DNA from: Siniperca chuatsi
Taxonomy: Eukaryota; Chordata; Actinopteri; Centrarchiformes; Sinipercidae
Assembly: GCF_020085105.1 (NCBI RefSeq)
Contig: NC_058044.1
Location: forward strand, 23,557,206-23,621,205
Direction: 5' to 3'
Length of the DNA stretch: 64,000 nucleotides
Position numbers and translations under genes: made by a program. Each line of letters starts with the position of its first letter. The first letter of the stretch is position 1. Of this stretch, positions 12,150 to 24,038 are shown piece by piece. The notes below the pieces were generated by a model. The model made no database searches. It was not told the DNA's origin and was given only the letters and a program-made list of their open reading frames with translations.

Positions 12150-12545
12150 TCCCATTTACAAAGCCAGGGCTGTTTCAGTTTAATTTATTGATATTTATTC
12201 ATACTTCTATTACTGCTGTGCAATATCCACCATCTCATAATCATCTTAATAAGCTACACTTAACTTGACAGTACTCATTATTGCACTATTACTTATTACT
12301 TATATTATTACATTGTATTATACCGTACATACTTATCAACCTCGAAATCCACTTTGGTGCTTACACTTATTTTAATTTTATACTTATATCCACTTTGTAC
12401 TTAATTTATCTTACCTGTATTATAGTGTATTATATTCTGATTTGCTTAGTACTTCTATCCCTGTGTGCACTGACGTGATAGTGAGCTGCTGTAATGAAAG
12501 AGTTTCCCCTCGGGGATCAATAAAGTACTTCTGATTCTGATTCTG
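12150..12545 (+). repeat. LINE-like 3' end with TTCTGA tail
   Basis: The sequence ends GGGGATCAATAAAGTACTTC followed by TTCTGA repeats, a 3' terminus dispersed widely in fish genomes. About 100 bp (12221-12318) is nearly identical to 47020-47118. A reverse-oriented relative lies at 36345-36545 and a further tail at 63955-64000. The parent LINE clade is not determined. Confidence 0.65.
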
Positions 12546-13479
12546 AAACACCGGAGTTTTTTTCAGCGCACACACTGAACAGACAGCTAGTGGACCGAGA
12601 GGAGACAGTCGCTGAATTTGACATAAAGAATATGAGTGTACATCGCTGAAGCACACTGAAAAACTACATAATTACCCTCCAACCAGTGACAATATTAAGC
12701 TTCACACTGTAAAGAATTTCTGGCCCATTACATGAGAAAAATGGAAAACATTAGATTTGCCCCTGTGGTCATTATCAGCCTTACCATGATGCCTTACCTT
12801 CTTAGCACTTTTGATTTCCGCCACCACACCAAATGATACCACCAAGCACACCAAAATCCTTTTTATTGTTCTCTAATGATTTTCCCAGATTCCCATATTT
12901 TCATGCAGTGCTCATTCCTATGCTCACGACATTAAACAATATGTATCAATAAACCCAGATTTGTCTGTTGGTTATTACGTGCTGGATATCCCCAAACCTT
13001 CTTCAACTTAATATCAATTAGTATAAGATTGTTGTTTTTGGCACTTGCAAATTCATAAATTTGTATCAGTCTTGATAAGTCCACAGCTGGAAATCTTGAA
13101 TTGCATTTCAGTTTGGCCTTGCAAACAAAGATGATACTTACAGTGATGCTTCCTCCAGCTAAAAAACATCTCCAAATTTAGATCTCGCCTACTCCTGGCT
13201 GATCTGAAGTCATCATTGGTACAATTATTATTGTTATTATTGGGATTATCATCATTATAGTTATTATTTTTGTATGATTGTGCATGAGTGGATGTCTTTT
13301 TGTCTAATAGTTCAGCAGTGAACAGATATTGTCTGTTATTTTAGATCTATGACGAAAAATGTCTCATAGATATGAATGTGTAGTGACGAGGGAGGCAAAG
13401 GGAATGGTTACTGCTCTTTCTTTCATTCTACTTACGACAGTACACAATCCATCAACTACTTATATATCCTATTATATAT
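12546..13479. other. Intergenic, no gene seen
   Basis: No exon or bounded repeat identified. It contains short (ATT)-rich runs near 13223-13270. Confidence 0.4.
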
Positions 13480-13790
13480 CCTATATATTCGTACTCACCT
13501 TGGAAGAACGAGTTTCAGGTACTATGCACCTTTTAAATGGAATGAACAGCAAACTGCCCTCAAACTAGATTATTTCATTCACGTTTAAGATTTTTAAGTT
13601 TTACTACTTTGTTTTTAATGACTCCTGCAATTGTTTTCAATAATTTTATTGTTAGTTGCCTGGCTTTAGATGTGTTGTTCTTGCATGCTGGTTGTGTGGT
13701 TGTTTGACCACAAATGTCTCTTGTTCTCAGATCTCTCTCAAATAAGAGATCTCAATGGGACGACCTGATTTGATAAAGTTACTAAATATT
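13480..13790 (+). mobile_element. LINE 3' fragment
   Basis: Plus-strand translation near 13505-13585 gives SFRYYAPFKWNEQQTALKLD, resembling the last residues of fish non-LTR retrotransposon ORF2 (SFRxxAPxxWNxLQxxLKL). The following noncoding part ends with TCAAATAAGAGATCTCAATGGGACGACCTG-type sequence, comparable to the tail at 29521-29600. It is 5' truncated. The clade is uncertain. Confidence 0.5.
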
Positions 13791-16030
13791 CAAGGAAGGG
13801 TGAGGTGCCCTCGAGCAAAGCAGGGCCAACTCTTCCTGTAGAGCTGTGTAGTGGCCAAGAAGTAGAGGACTGCAGTCAGCTCATGGTTCATAAATATGTG
13901 TGTGCAAAAAATTATTTATAGAGTGCTTTTCAGGATACTCAAGGACACATGGTAAAGAAGCTATAATCGATATTTTTGTAATAATTAAATGGTCACAGGA
14001 GCTGGAGTGAGTGAGCAGGCAAGCAACAGAAAAATGTGATTCAAAGCGTAGATTGAAAAGCAACTGTGATCTGTAAAACCGTTTTCTGGATATATAAATA
14101 AACATTCCTGAGTAAAGCTGGAAAAAAGGCCTCCTCCAGGGAAAAATGAATTGTGTTTGTTTCAAGCTGTTGCCATGCAGTTTGATACAGTTCCAATTAA
14201 TCCTGTTTGCCTTGAATGTAAAGCAACTCAATCTGAACAGAATCAAAACAGACATGAATGAGAATCGTCATTTGCATATATGCAAATGATCTGTGCTTTT
14301 CTTTTCCAGCCGGCGTATATTTTCCCCATCTCCTCACATTTCTAAGAACAATGGTTTTAATGGCTCTCTCACATTGCTGTGAGATAATGTAAGTAACAAT
14401 GTGGAAGTCCACATTTCCCCCAAACACACAGTCACATTACTGTCACACAGCCAATTACAAATAAACTATGAGTAAAAATGTAGAGATAAAGAAAATGTGA
14501 GTGAAATAGAGAAGGATGAGAAAGGAAACAACGTTGTGAAGTTAGTTTTTACGGAAACCTTATTGAAGTCAGATTGCGTTCATAGATCTGGCCTCGAAAT
14601 CCTTTCACGTAATGTATGCACATATATAACACACCCACAAAGAGGTAAATTTGCAATGAATGTGCAAAAGATTTCTCGTCTTTCCCTACCTACAACACAC
14701 CCCCTCAAATACACACACACACACGCACTCTGACTTATATGTGTCACACAAGAGAAGACAGGTAATTACACCACACAGAGACACATTTGTCCTGAGCATT
14801 TGGCAGTTGTTTTTGATTTGGTGACAGGGGAGCAATCAAGTGTGTGAGGCTGGGTCAAGAGGGATTATCTCCCGGGTCATAAACCACAAAGCCTGATGTT
14901 TATCTTAACCCCGCTGATCAAAGGAGAACTCATTCTGATTCACACTAACTGACCACACACTCTGCCTGCCCGCCTGCATACACACACAACACACACACAC
15001 TGGCAGTCGGCAGCTCCCCCCCTTGTTTGTCTCACAGTCAGTGAGAGGCTGAATTATGATCATTCACGTATTCCTCCCAGCAGAAATGTAATTTGTGTGT
15101 GTCTGTGTCAGAGAGAGAATTTTCTTCCCGTTGTCCACCCAATTTATAACACTGCTGTTGGCAGAAGCATCAGTCTTATTGGTTGTGATGAAGTCAAGAA
15201 GTGCGAGGTGAAGTACAGTATGTGTTCTGGTTTGTGTGTGTGAGGGAGAGAAAGAGAGAAACAACGCTGCTCTCTGGCATTTCTCATACTCTTTTCTAAC
15301 AATGAATGCCTCTGATAAGCCCCCATCCTGGCTGTGTTTGTGTCTGTTAGTTTTCTCCCGCTACATGTACTGTATACCTTTCTGATCCACCTGCTTCCAA
15401 ATCACTGTAACACGAGTCACACATGAAGATATTGTGTGATCTTAATTTTGTTAAAGGCGTATTTCAGCCCTCTGTCTTAAAAAACATAGACGACTGCAAT
15501 TGGTTGCAATGGTGGCACATAGATACATTTGTTTATTCACAGAGCAGTGCAGACTCTGCATACTTACATTTACAGGCTTTTTTAATTTTTTAATTTTTTA
15601 ATTTTTTTACAGTTTTCAAGTGTTCCAGTGAAGATGTTGCCATTCTTTGATATTTAAATTTGCCAGACTGCAGATAATGTCTCCTTGGTGCACTGTGGGC
15701 TGCCTGGCAGAGTTTTAAACTAAAAGTTATATTGTTCACTTCTTATCCAATGATACTGGTATTGTGTTCACTCTACACAGGTTATTATAGCAAGGTTCTT
15801 CACTAATCCCATTTGTGTACAGTACATAGAAGGTGCTGTGAAGAGTCACTTTGCTTTGCTTCGTCACAGTAACCACAAAGCCCCAAATACAAAACTGATG
15901 GTGTACTGCCGGATGAACATGGAAATGCAGCTGATTAAATTCTAAACAAATAAATAAATAGATACACAAATAAATAAGCTGCTGTTCTTTTTCAAACAAT
16001 TATCAAGACTAAGATTCTACAGCCACAGCC
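13791..16030. other. Intergenic, octamer palindrome noted
   Basis: No protein-coding exon recognised. CA-rich tracts lie at 14710-14725 and 14980-15000, and a poly-T/TTTTTAA run at 15578-15612. The one ordered feature is an inverted pair of octamer motifs at 14268-14289, listed separately. Confidence 0.35.
14268..14289. promoter_or_regulatory. Palindromic octamer (POU) pair
   Basis: The segment is a perfect 22-bp palindrome containing ATTTGCAT and its complement ATGCAAAT separated by AT. Each half is the consensus octamer bound by POU-domain factors. A SOX-type AACAATGG lies about 60 bp away (14347-14354). The arrangement suggests an enhancer, but no target gene is within view. Confidence 0.35.
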
Positions 16031-16036
16031 GAGACT

Positions 16037-16115
16037 GAACTTAGGCAAAGTGGTGCTTTGAGCTAAATGCTAACACCAGCATGCTAACATGCTGATGTTC
16101 AACAGGTACCATGTT
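16037..16115. repeat. Partial copy of dispersed fish repeat A
   Basis: GTGCTTTGAGCTAAATGC and ATGCTAACATGCTGATG are the first part of a repeat found in longer form at 19150-19680 and 33695-34060. Similarity is lost after about 16115. Confidence 0.6.
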
Positions 16116-17739
16116 TACCACGACTTTATGTTGTGTGTTTTCCTGAAACTAGTTCCTACACACCGTCATGCTGTTAAGTACAGGACTGAGTATAAAAACT
16201 AAATATTTTCTGAAATCCCTGACTGAAGTGGCGCTGTAGGATTGTCCTGTAGCGTAGTCCATGTACTGTTCTTTGTGTTTTAAGAGAACATTGACACACT
16301 GGTGCATCTTACTTGTTGTTTGGTCATCCTCGTCAGGTTTAGGGCATGATCACACCGACATTTATGACAAATAAATTTCAACTCGGTGCACTTTGACAAG
16401 CAGATCTGCACCGTTTGTCAATAGCAAACTGTTGACTCAAATTACAATGCTTCCATCCTAATTCTACAGCAATGCCAATTACAGAACAAAGGAAATCAAT
16501 TCCCATAAAATAAAACCATAGATAAAAACAACATAAAACTACATTCCACAATACAAACTGTTATAAAGGGAGGTGAATAAAAGAACCACTTCAACAATAG
16601 CATAAAAACCTAGGATGCAAGTTGAATTCAAATTAGAGTTGTAGGTCCTCCTTTCAAATTGCTGGTTGTCTTAAGGCTCTGAGCAGGGTCGTGACAGTAG
16701 AGCCCAAAGTGGAGCAAGCTATCATTTCAGCTAATGCTGTTTACTTCCCTAATAATATAAAAATGAATGTGCAAAAACCCTGTGGTGTGGCTTGCAGTCA
16801 GTTACACATGTTCAAGCAGAAGCTGTAACTGTGTTCTTACAGTCACAGTGCTTTATGTTTTAGCTGGTGAGGTAGTGAGCTTGCTTCTGAGCTGCCTAAT
16901 GTTGCGAGTACCAGATTAGATGGCTACATAAGATTTTCTGGTGACTGATGTTTTCAGAGTCTGTTAGCCTGCATGTGCAAGGAAATCTGGCCAAAGAGCA
17001 GTCACATCTCTGTCATGTAGTCGATTGATCATTTACTCCCGCACGGCAGAAATGGGAGCAGAATGTGAATTGACACAAAAAAACACAAATTAAAAAAGAA
17101 ATAATTTAAAAAGAAATTCAAAAGATATAAACGGAAATACTGTAAACTGATTCTAACTAATACATTTATCTACCTGTGGCAGTTTATGGCCTGCCTTTCC
17201 CTAGCGCAGCAAAGATATATGAAAGTGTGTGTGTACTGCATGTGTGTGAGAACGCTGTGTAGTCATTTTGATCTCCATCGTTCTGCGAAGTCCACTTGAT
17301 CTACTGCTGAGCACAAACGACTAGCTGAGTACTAATCCTGAAGTGATTGTTTCAATCAGACCACATTAAGACCAACATCTGGTTTTCATCGTACTTGAAG
17401 TGTTATCACAACCCAGCAGACACAAGTGATGCATGCATTTCTTGACAATTAGATGAATTATTTGGCTTGATTGTGAGGGGAATTACAGTCATTACAAGGT
17501 AACTGTGGGTAGCTGGGTCTCAGTGTGTGAGTGATCATATCTGATCAGCTGTTCTGTAGATGAAAGTTGTCCAGGGCAACATATCTCCCACTGGCGTTTG
17601 TTCACCTCTAATCTTTTTATCCTATTTCATTGTTTCTCTTATCTGTAGTCATGCCATTTTTTCTTCTTTGTGTCTCATTATCACAGTTTGCTCTTTTCTT
17701 GTAACCCTCTGCACCCACCTGCAATAACTGATTTTGTTT
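16116..17739. other. Intergenic, no gene seen
   Basis: No exons, bounded repeats or inverted termini recognised. Confidence 0.35.
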
Positions 17740-17744
17740 TGTTT

Positions 17745-18110
17745 TTTGGCCACTTGGGGGCAGTGCATCAAGCTGTGAACACAACACGGACATCACCTTT
17801 TAAGTTGATATTGCGAACGCGTTAGCAAACAGTTTCCAATTTACACATCCAGTAGACACAACATTAGCATTCATTTGGAGTCATGTTTCTGACGATCTGA
17901 TGAATTTTAGTCCAATATTTACTCTCCTTCAGCTCTGTTTTCGGGCTCCACAAGATCCTGAGGAAAATACCTGGCTCTTTAATTGCCAAATGCTCCGCCA
18001 TATTTACCAGGTGGTTGCTGACTTTGTCTTTCTGCTGGGCAGGTAGTGTACAGTGGTTAGAGCTTTTTTGCTGAAAACAGCTGCCTACTGCAGCCTAAAG
18101 CAATGCTCTG
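17745..18110. repeat. Dispersed repeat B, copy 1
   Basis: Shares a collinear series of blocks with 18765-19165: GGCCACTTGGGG, TACACATCCAGTAGACA, CATTTGGAGT-ATGTTTCTG, TTTACTCTCCTTC-AGCT, AAATACCTGGCT and GGTAGTG...CTGAAAACAGCTGCC. The two copies are diverged and in direct orientation. It has no coding potential. Confidence 0.7.
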
Positions 18111-18764
18111 AAAGCGGTTAGAGTGAAGAAGAAGAAGCTATATCTAAGCTATGTAGAGTTGAGGGGAACTGAAGACTTGGATGATAATTCTCTGTGGGTT
18201 CATCACTAGGAGCAACTCCTGTCACATTACACATGGTCATTTGATCCACTGTTAATATAAAAATGTAGATTATAGTTGCTTGAAGTGTGAACTGCAATCT
18301 GACCAAATATTAACAAAGGGAATTATTTCACTTTCTCTTTCAGTAAAAATTCAAATTGTAAGTACAATATTGCATATTTGTCTGTTACCAGCCTACTTAC
18401 CATGTGATGAGCAACAGGCATAAAGTTAACTTTATTGTTTGCCCAGCTTCACTCTGTCATCAGTGTTTCACCGTGATCCTGCTGTTTTTCCATCAGCCTC
18501 GGTTCAAAGCCCACAATCACTTTTATCTCCACCACTGCTCAGATCTGACTGAACTGTAGCTGGCCTTTAGAATCGCATACTGGCCAGTGGAGTGGGGAAT
18601 GACTTTGTTATTCTTACTCACAGTCCACCCACTACTATCAGTGCTCTCTGTAAGGCAGACCATATCTCTGAGTGGAAAAAAAATCAGCCATAAAATTGAC
18701 AGAGCTGAGTTAAAGGAAGTTATTTATCTATTATTTATGTCTTAAACAGTGAAATTTAAAGTTG

Positions 18765-18910
18765 ATTTGGCCACTTGGGGAAATAGATACTCTACAATAG
18801 CTGACAAACCCACAGCCTACATATTGCCTTGTAAATGCATGCATATTTATACATCCAGCAGACATGGAGCAACATTAGTATTCGTTTGGAGTTATGTTTC
18901 TGGCTACCTG

Positions 18911-18963
<53 letters not shown>

Positions 18964-19165
18964 CTCTCCTTTTAGCTTTGTTATAGTCTCCACCAACTCC
19001 TGAGGGAAATATCTGGCTTTTTATCTCACTACACATTGGACTTTCTTCACCAGCTAGATGGTAACACGTCTGTCTGGTGTTTGGTGCTTGACAGGTAGTG
19101 CTGAAAACAGCTGCCTGCTGCTATTGAAAACAGTCTGCTGGAACTGCTGCTGCTTGTAACATGCT
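18765..19165. repeat. Dispersed repeat B, copy 2, with (AT)n
   Basis: A second diverged copy of the family at 17745-18110, interrupted by a pure (AT)n microsatellite at about 18913-18960 in place of the sequence between ATGTTTCTG and CACTCTCC. Confidence 0.7.
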
Positions 19166-19680
19166 CACAATGACAATGCTAACCTTGATGTTAGCAGGTA
19201 TAATGTTTTTCATGTTCACCATCTTAGTTTAGCATGTTATCAGGCTAACATTTGCTGATGAGATCTAAACACAAACTACAGCTGAGACTGAAGGGCATTA
19301 GTTTTGCAGGTATTTGGTCATAAACCAAACTATTGGACAAATTAAAAATTTGACCTGATGACGGCACTGGGTGAAAGGTCAGGGGATCATTATTTAATCC
19401 ATTCCCCTTCTTGGGGGGACCATGAATACGTGTACCAAATTTCATGGAATCCATGCAATGGTTGGTGAGTTACTTCAATAAAAAACAAAAATGTCAACCT
19501 GCTGGCGGGGCTAGAGGAAGGGGATCACCAAAGTCAGTATGATTCATCCTCTGAGGAACATGAATGTCTGTATAAAATGTCATGGCAACCCAGCAAGTTG
19601 TTGAGATATTTCAGTCTGGACCAAAGTGGTGGACTGTCCAAACGACCGACCGACATTGCCATCCCTAGAGCCAAAGCATG
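19166..19680. repeat. Dispersed fish repeat A, long copy
   Basis: Contains the blocks ATGCTAACCTTGATGTTAGCAGG, GTTTTGCAGGTATTTGGTCA, internally repeated ATGGAATCC / ATGGCAACCC phrases and GACATTGCCATCCC, typical of a very common noncoding repeat in percomorph genomes. Internal duplications of the GGGGATCA...ATGAATG unit are visible (19381-19450 and 19515-19580). Confidence 0.7.
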
Positions 19681-20189
19681 GCTAAAAATACAACATGAGG
19701 AGGAGGTTAGGGTGGCGGAGGGAGCTGCTGCAGCAAACGGTGTTGGCATGAGCAAATCAGCAGCGCAATTAAGTGCCACGTTATAACTTCCGCACTGTAC
19801 ACCTGCATGAATATGATGTTACTAGCCACACAGCTGTGAATGAGCCAGTGATTGTGAAGCATATTCAAAACAGCTGATGCCGATCAGCCAATACAAGCGC
19901 AGTTTCAGTGCTCTGCCTGAGCTACAATAATGCCACACATATTTAGTATAGTTTTGTTCAGCTTTGTTGGGTAAGGTTTGTGATGTTTTATGAGGTAGGG
20001 ATTATACTTTAAAAACACCGTCACAACTTCTCTCACCAGCTCTCCATTTTTACACGCACTCACACAAACATGCTAAAGTCCAAACCTTAAGGACACACTG
20101 AACTTTTGTCCCCATTAATTAATGTTGCTTCTTACCTTTGTCTTTGTTTTAAATATTTTTTTTTTTGGGGGGGGGATCTTTGAAAAAAG
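19681..20189. other. Intergenic, no gene seen
   Basis: No feature apart from a T/G homopolymer run at 20155-20175. Confidence 0.35.
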
Positions 20190-20480
20190 TGATATAAAGA
20201 TATATAAAGCAGAGACAGATCAGGTACAGCCTCAGTGACCAAACTGGCAGTCGAAAAAGGAAGACACAAAAAATCATGGCAACCAAAAGAAAACATAATA
20301 TGTCGTCACTGTTCGACAGATGAGGTTGAGACAGAGCTGCACTTCCTCCTACAATGTAAACATTCAGTGAAATAAGGAACATTTACTTTAACAAGTTCAA
20401 CTCCTAGGAGAAGGAGACAGGGCAGATCTTGCTGTCCAATATGTATCAACAAGTCAAAACCTGAGGGACAATGAATGACC

Positions 20481-20535
<55 letters not shown>

Positions 20536-20745
20536 ATACAAAAAATGTTGCAGTGTTTAGTTTTCACTTTTTGTATTTGTATTTTAACTGCAAGTCTACA
20601 ATTTATTATATATATTATATATATTTTCTTACTCATCTGTATATATTTTAATATCACAATTCTTCTGATTATGTATGTTTTTATTTCACACATGCTTTAG
20701 CAATGTAAACATCTGTTGCCCATAAAGCCCAATTGAATTGAATGA
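20190..20745 (+). mobile_element. LINE 3' fragment with (CA)n and AATTG tail
   Basis: Around 20296-20366 a plus-strand reading gives CRHCSTDEVETELHFLLQCK, a Cys/His cluster of the C-terminus of certain fish LINE ORF2 proteins. The noncoding tail ends with AAAGCCCAATTGAATTGAATG, a short-repeat terminus. A (CA)n microsatellite (20484-20533) sits inside. It is 5' truncated and out of frame elsewhere. Confidence 0.55.
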
Positions 20746-23700
20746 AAACATTTAGAGATGTGACATCTCTTTAGGCAGAACATGTAGCAGAGAATACAAA
20801 TAGAAAAAATCATGAAGTCAAATATTTTGCTGCACCAATTTAACAACTCAATTACACTCAACAGTCAGAGCAGAGGCATTTCTTTCTAACGTCTTTACAG
20901 ATATTGAAATCAGTCTATTCCTCTGTGTATGTGTTTGACTTTCATTTAACAAAACCATGCCTCTTTAATGTTAAACTTGTAGCCCCTCACCATTTCTTTG
21001 TTGTTGTATGATTTGACTTGGTATTTTGTTATCCCATAGGGGAATATTTCTGTCAGGTACTTTAATACATAAAAAAGCAGCCGTACAACAAATTGTACAG
21101 AGAAAAAGTGCTGGTATTTGGAACACAGAATTAAATATAATTTAAAATAAGAAATGCCAAAGTGCATTAAAAGGAAAAATAGCTGTCAGATAAAAGAATT
21201 CTCTGTTCTCGGCCTCCTGTGATGAGGAAATTGACTTTGGGGAAACATTTTTCAGCAATCAGTCAATGTGTCACAGAAGCTGGATGTTTTACACCCTGAG
21301 TCTCTGAATGTTTGATTGTTCTGTACAACATGTTTTCTTTTCCAGAGTACTGTCAGAAGCTTGGTAAAATAATGGAATCTTTATTTCTTATTGCACGCAT
21401 GTGTTCGTAATGATTAGAAATTCAGCTTATTGTCTACCAGATATTTATAGACACAGAACCTGAATTGCTTGATGATTAATGAGTGTGGTTGATGGGATGA
21501 TGGTTCCTCCTGAATTCAAAGCATATTTCTGAAGTAAGAACATCACAATAAGTAGGCCTACAGCCGGATTCTCCTTATCGTTGTACGCACAGGCAGCATA
21601 TTCCTCGGCTGTGCAAAAATAGCACTCCTGACAAGTGAAAATGAGCATGCAGAGGTATAGGGCTCATGGATTCACACACATACATGTGATGGTAGAGTTG
21701 AGTGGTCACATCATGAATTCTTTGCATGTGATGGATAGTATTAATAAAGGAATGGACAGCAATGTTAATCAAAGCAAAGGAACACTGCCGCCATTCATCA
21801 TGACAGCTGAATATTACCACTTAACAGTGGATGGTCCTGCCACATGGTGCAGGCTGGGAGGCCTTAATTCTGATCTTAGTCTGTAGGGTAATGTGAAAGA
21901 CAATTAAAATATGTCCTTGTTCAGATGAGGGCGAAGATCGATTCAGTCACAGCCAGCATCATTGTGCTATGAGCCTGTGGCAGCAGAAAACAGAAATGCA
22001 AAGATCACCCTGTTTGTATTATGACATGGACTGAACACTGCTCACAGGGCCTGCAGCTGATTTATAAAATAACAAAAATAATAATAATAATTATAAAAAT
22101 GTGGTACCTACTGTATTACCAAAGAAGACGGTCAGACAGCACAAAAACTCACTTTCACTTAGTATTTTAATTCCAAAATCATTAGTTAGTGATCTACAAA
22201 ATTCAAATTCACAGCACCCAGAACTATGGGTCCCTCCAGTTTCATTTGTGTGCATAAGTTGGGGTTAACATTACTTCTTATGGCTGATTTACAGTAGCTC
22301 ACATTGTTGAGGAACGCTTTAACATAAGAACATGCAGATACAGTCATTATCTGAGGTTGCTGAGTATGTGGCTCTGTTTTTATAAATGTACCCTTGGATG
22401 AAGGTGCAAGGCTTAATAGGATGCTCAAGAGGCTCGTTCAGGTTGTTGGCATCGATATCATTCACACGATACTATACTGCCTCCTGGAGGACACATACTG
22501 TAAGGCAACATGACTTGACAAGGTCTCTGTCAACAGAGTAGGCACAGCACAGAGATTGCTTTCTATCACTGAACCAAGGTCGAACTTGTCATTGGACAAC
22601 AACTGAAAAGAGCCACAAAACATTACAGTTTACCTTCAACTGGAAACATTGACAACATCTGAAAAAGTTTTACTTTTAGAACATGTTTTAGTATGCAGCA
22701 TGTATTTCTACGCAGCAGGTTAGTCAGTATGAGTCCAGGGATTTTAATAAAGTGCCTTTTAAAACAGAGTAGCATCCTGAGTCATAGCATCTGACATTCA
22801 TTCAGCTAAATGAAACAGTGACATCACAGATGGAAATGCTACATGTACACTTGTACAGTACAGCAGTTCTCTACAGGCTTCTCAACAGGCATCTCTATTC
22901 AAACTGTAAGAACTTTAAGAGATCAAGTGGTCATATAGAATTTTTACTGGGACTGGAAAACTAAAAAGACCCACTGCCAAATGCACCTTCATCAGGATTT
23001 CAACAGTCCGCTCTCCCTGCTTCACAGTTTCCCCACAAACTCCCATCTTACTTAAAAACACGAGACAAACAAGCTTGGTCCTCTTCTCCAAAAGATGATG
23101 ACAGAGGATCGGAATGAAGTAAAGGAGAATCAGGTAAAATAAAAAGACATTTTAACCTGCTAATAGTTGATTCCTAGTTTAGTGAAGAAAAAGCAAACAA
23201 ATAAATCAGCTATTCAGGGTGCATCACACTTGGTCACCACTGTTGGAAATGATTACTATGCAATTACATAACAGTTTGTTCAGTCGTGTTTTAGTAATGG
23301 CTTTTGGGACATTTTTGAATTTTGGAAAGAATGGCACTGATGACCACTGTGTTTGTTTGCATTTTATACCTCTGCTAAATCATAAACTCTGTCTTGGCCT
23401 AATATGACACCAATAAAGTCATAGGAAACACATTCCTGGCACAAACTTTTTAAGCACTTGTGTGGGCTCTGAAGGCGCTGTACGCCACTGCTGAACTGGG
23501 CTTACGTACTGCTGAGATTAAAACATAAATAACAAAATCTGATCTGGAATTAGTTAAAGTCAACATTTAGTCTGTCGTCAACATGACAAATGAATTGCTC
23601 CTTAATGCAACATAACACTTAATCTCAATATATGTACTGTAACTAACCGTACCTTAAATGATAGTGGACAACTACGCTAAACCTCTGCTAGAGCTAATTT

Positions 23701-24038
23701 TAAACTCCTCTCTAAATGTGGCAGGTCATTCTAATAACCCAATTACAGCACCTTGTACTTATATTTAGCATCTTCATCTGTTAATTCTAGTATGTGTCCC
23801 TTCCAGAAGATGGATAATAATTATAATAATAATCAAATAATCAAAACCATTTCGCTTCTGCCCATGAGATAGAAGTAGATCAAAAGCAGAAGGAAAACAT
23901 GCACAAGCTCATATGAAACTGTACATGACTCCATTTCTGCCCTTATTTTCTTGTAAATGCTAAGAGCAAAGCGATGACGGGGTGTTGTGAGCGGCAGTGT
24001 TGGTGGGTGGTTGGAGAGTGGCCGGTCACAGAGTGCGC
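20746..24038. other. Intergenic, includes slc25a10 3' flank
   Basis: No coding exon recognised. The 3' untranslated region of slc25a10 must begin at 24038 and run toward lower coordinates. No AATAAA on the minus strand lies close to the stop; the first clear one noticed is near 21380. Variant ATTAAA hexamers near 22742 and 22165 are alternatives. Confidence 0.35.
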
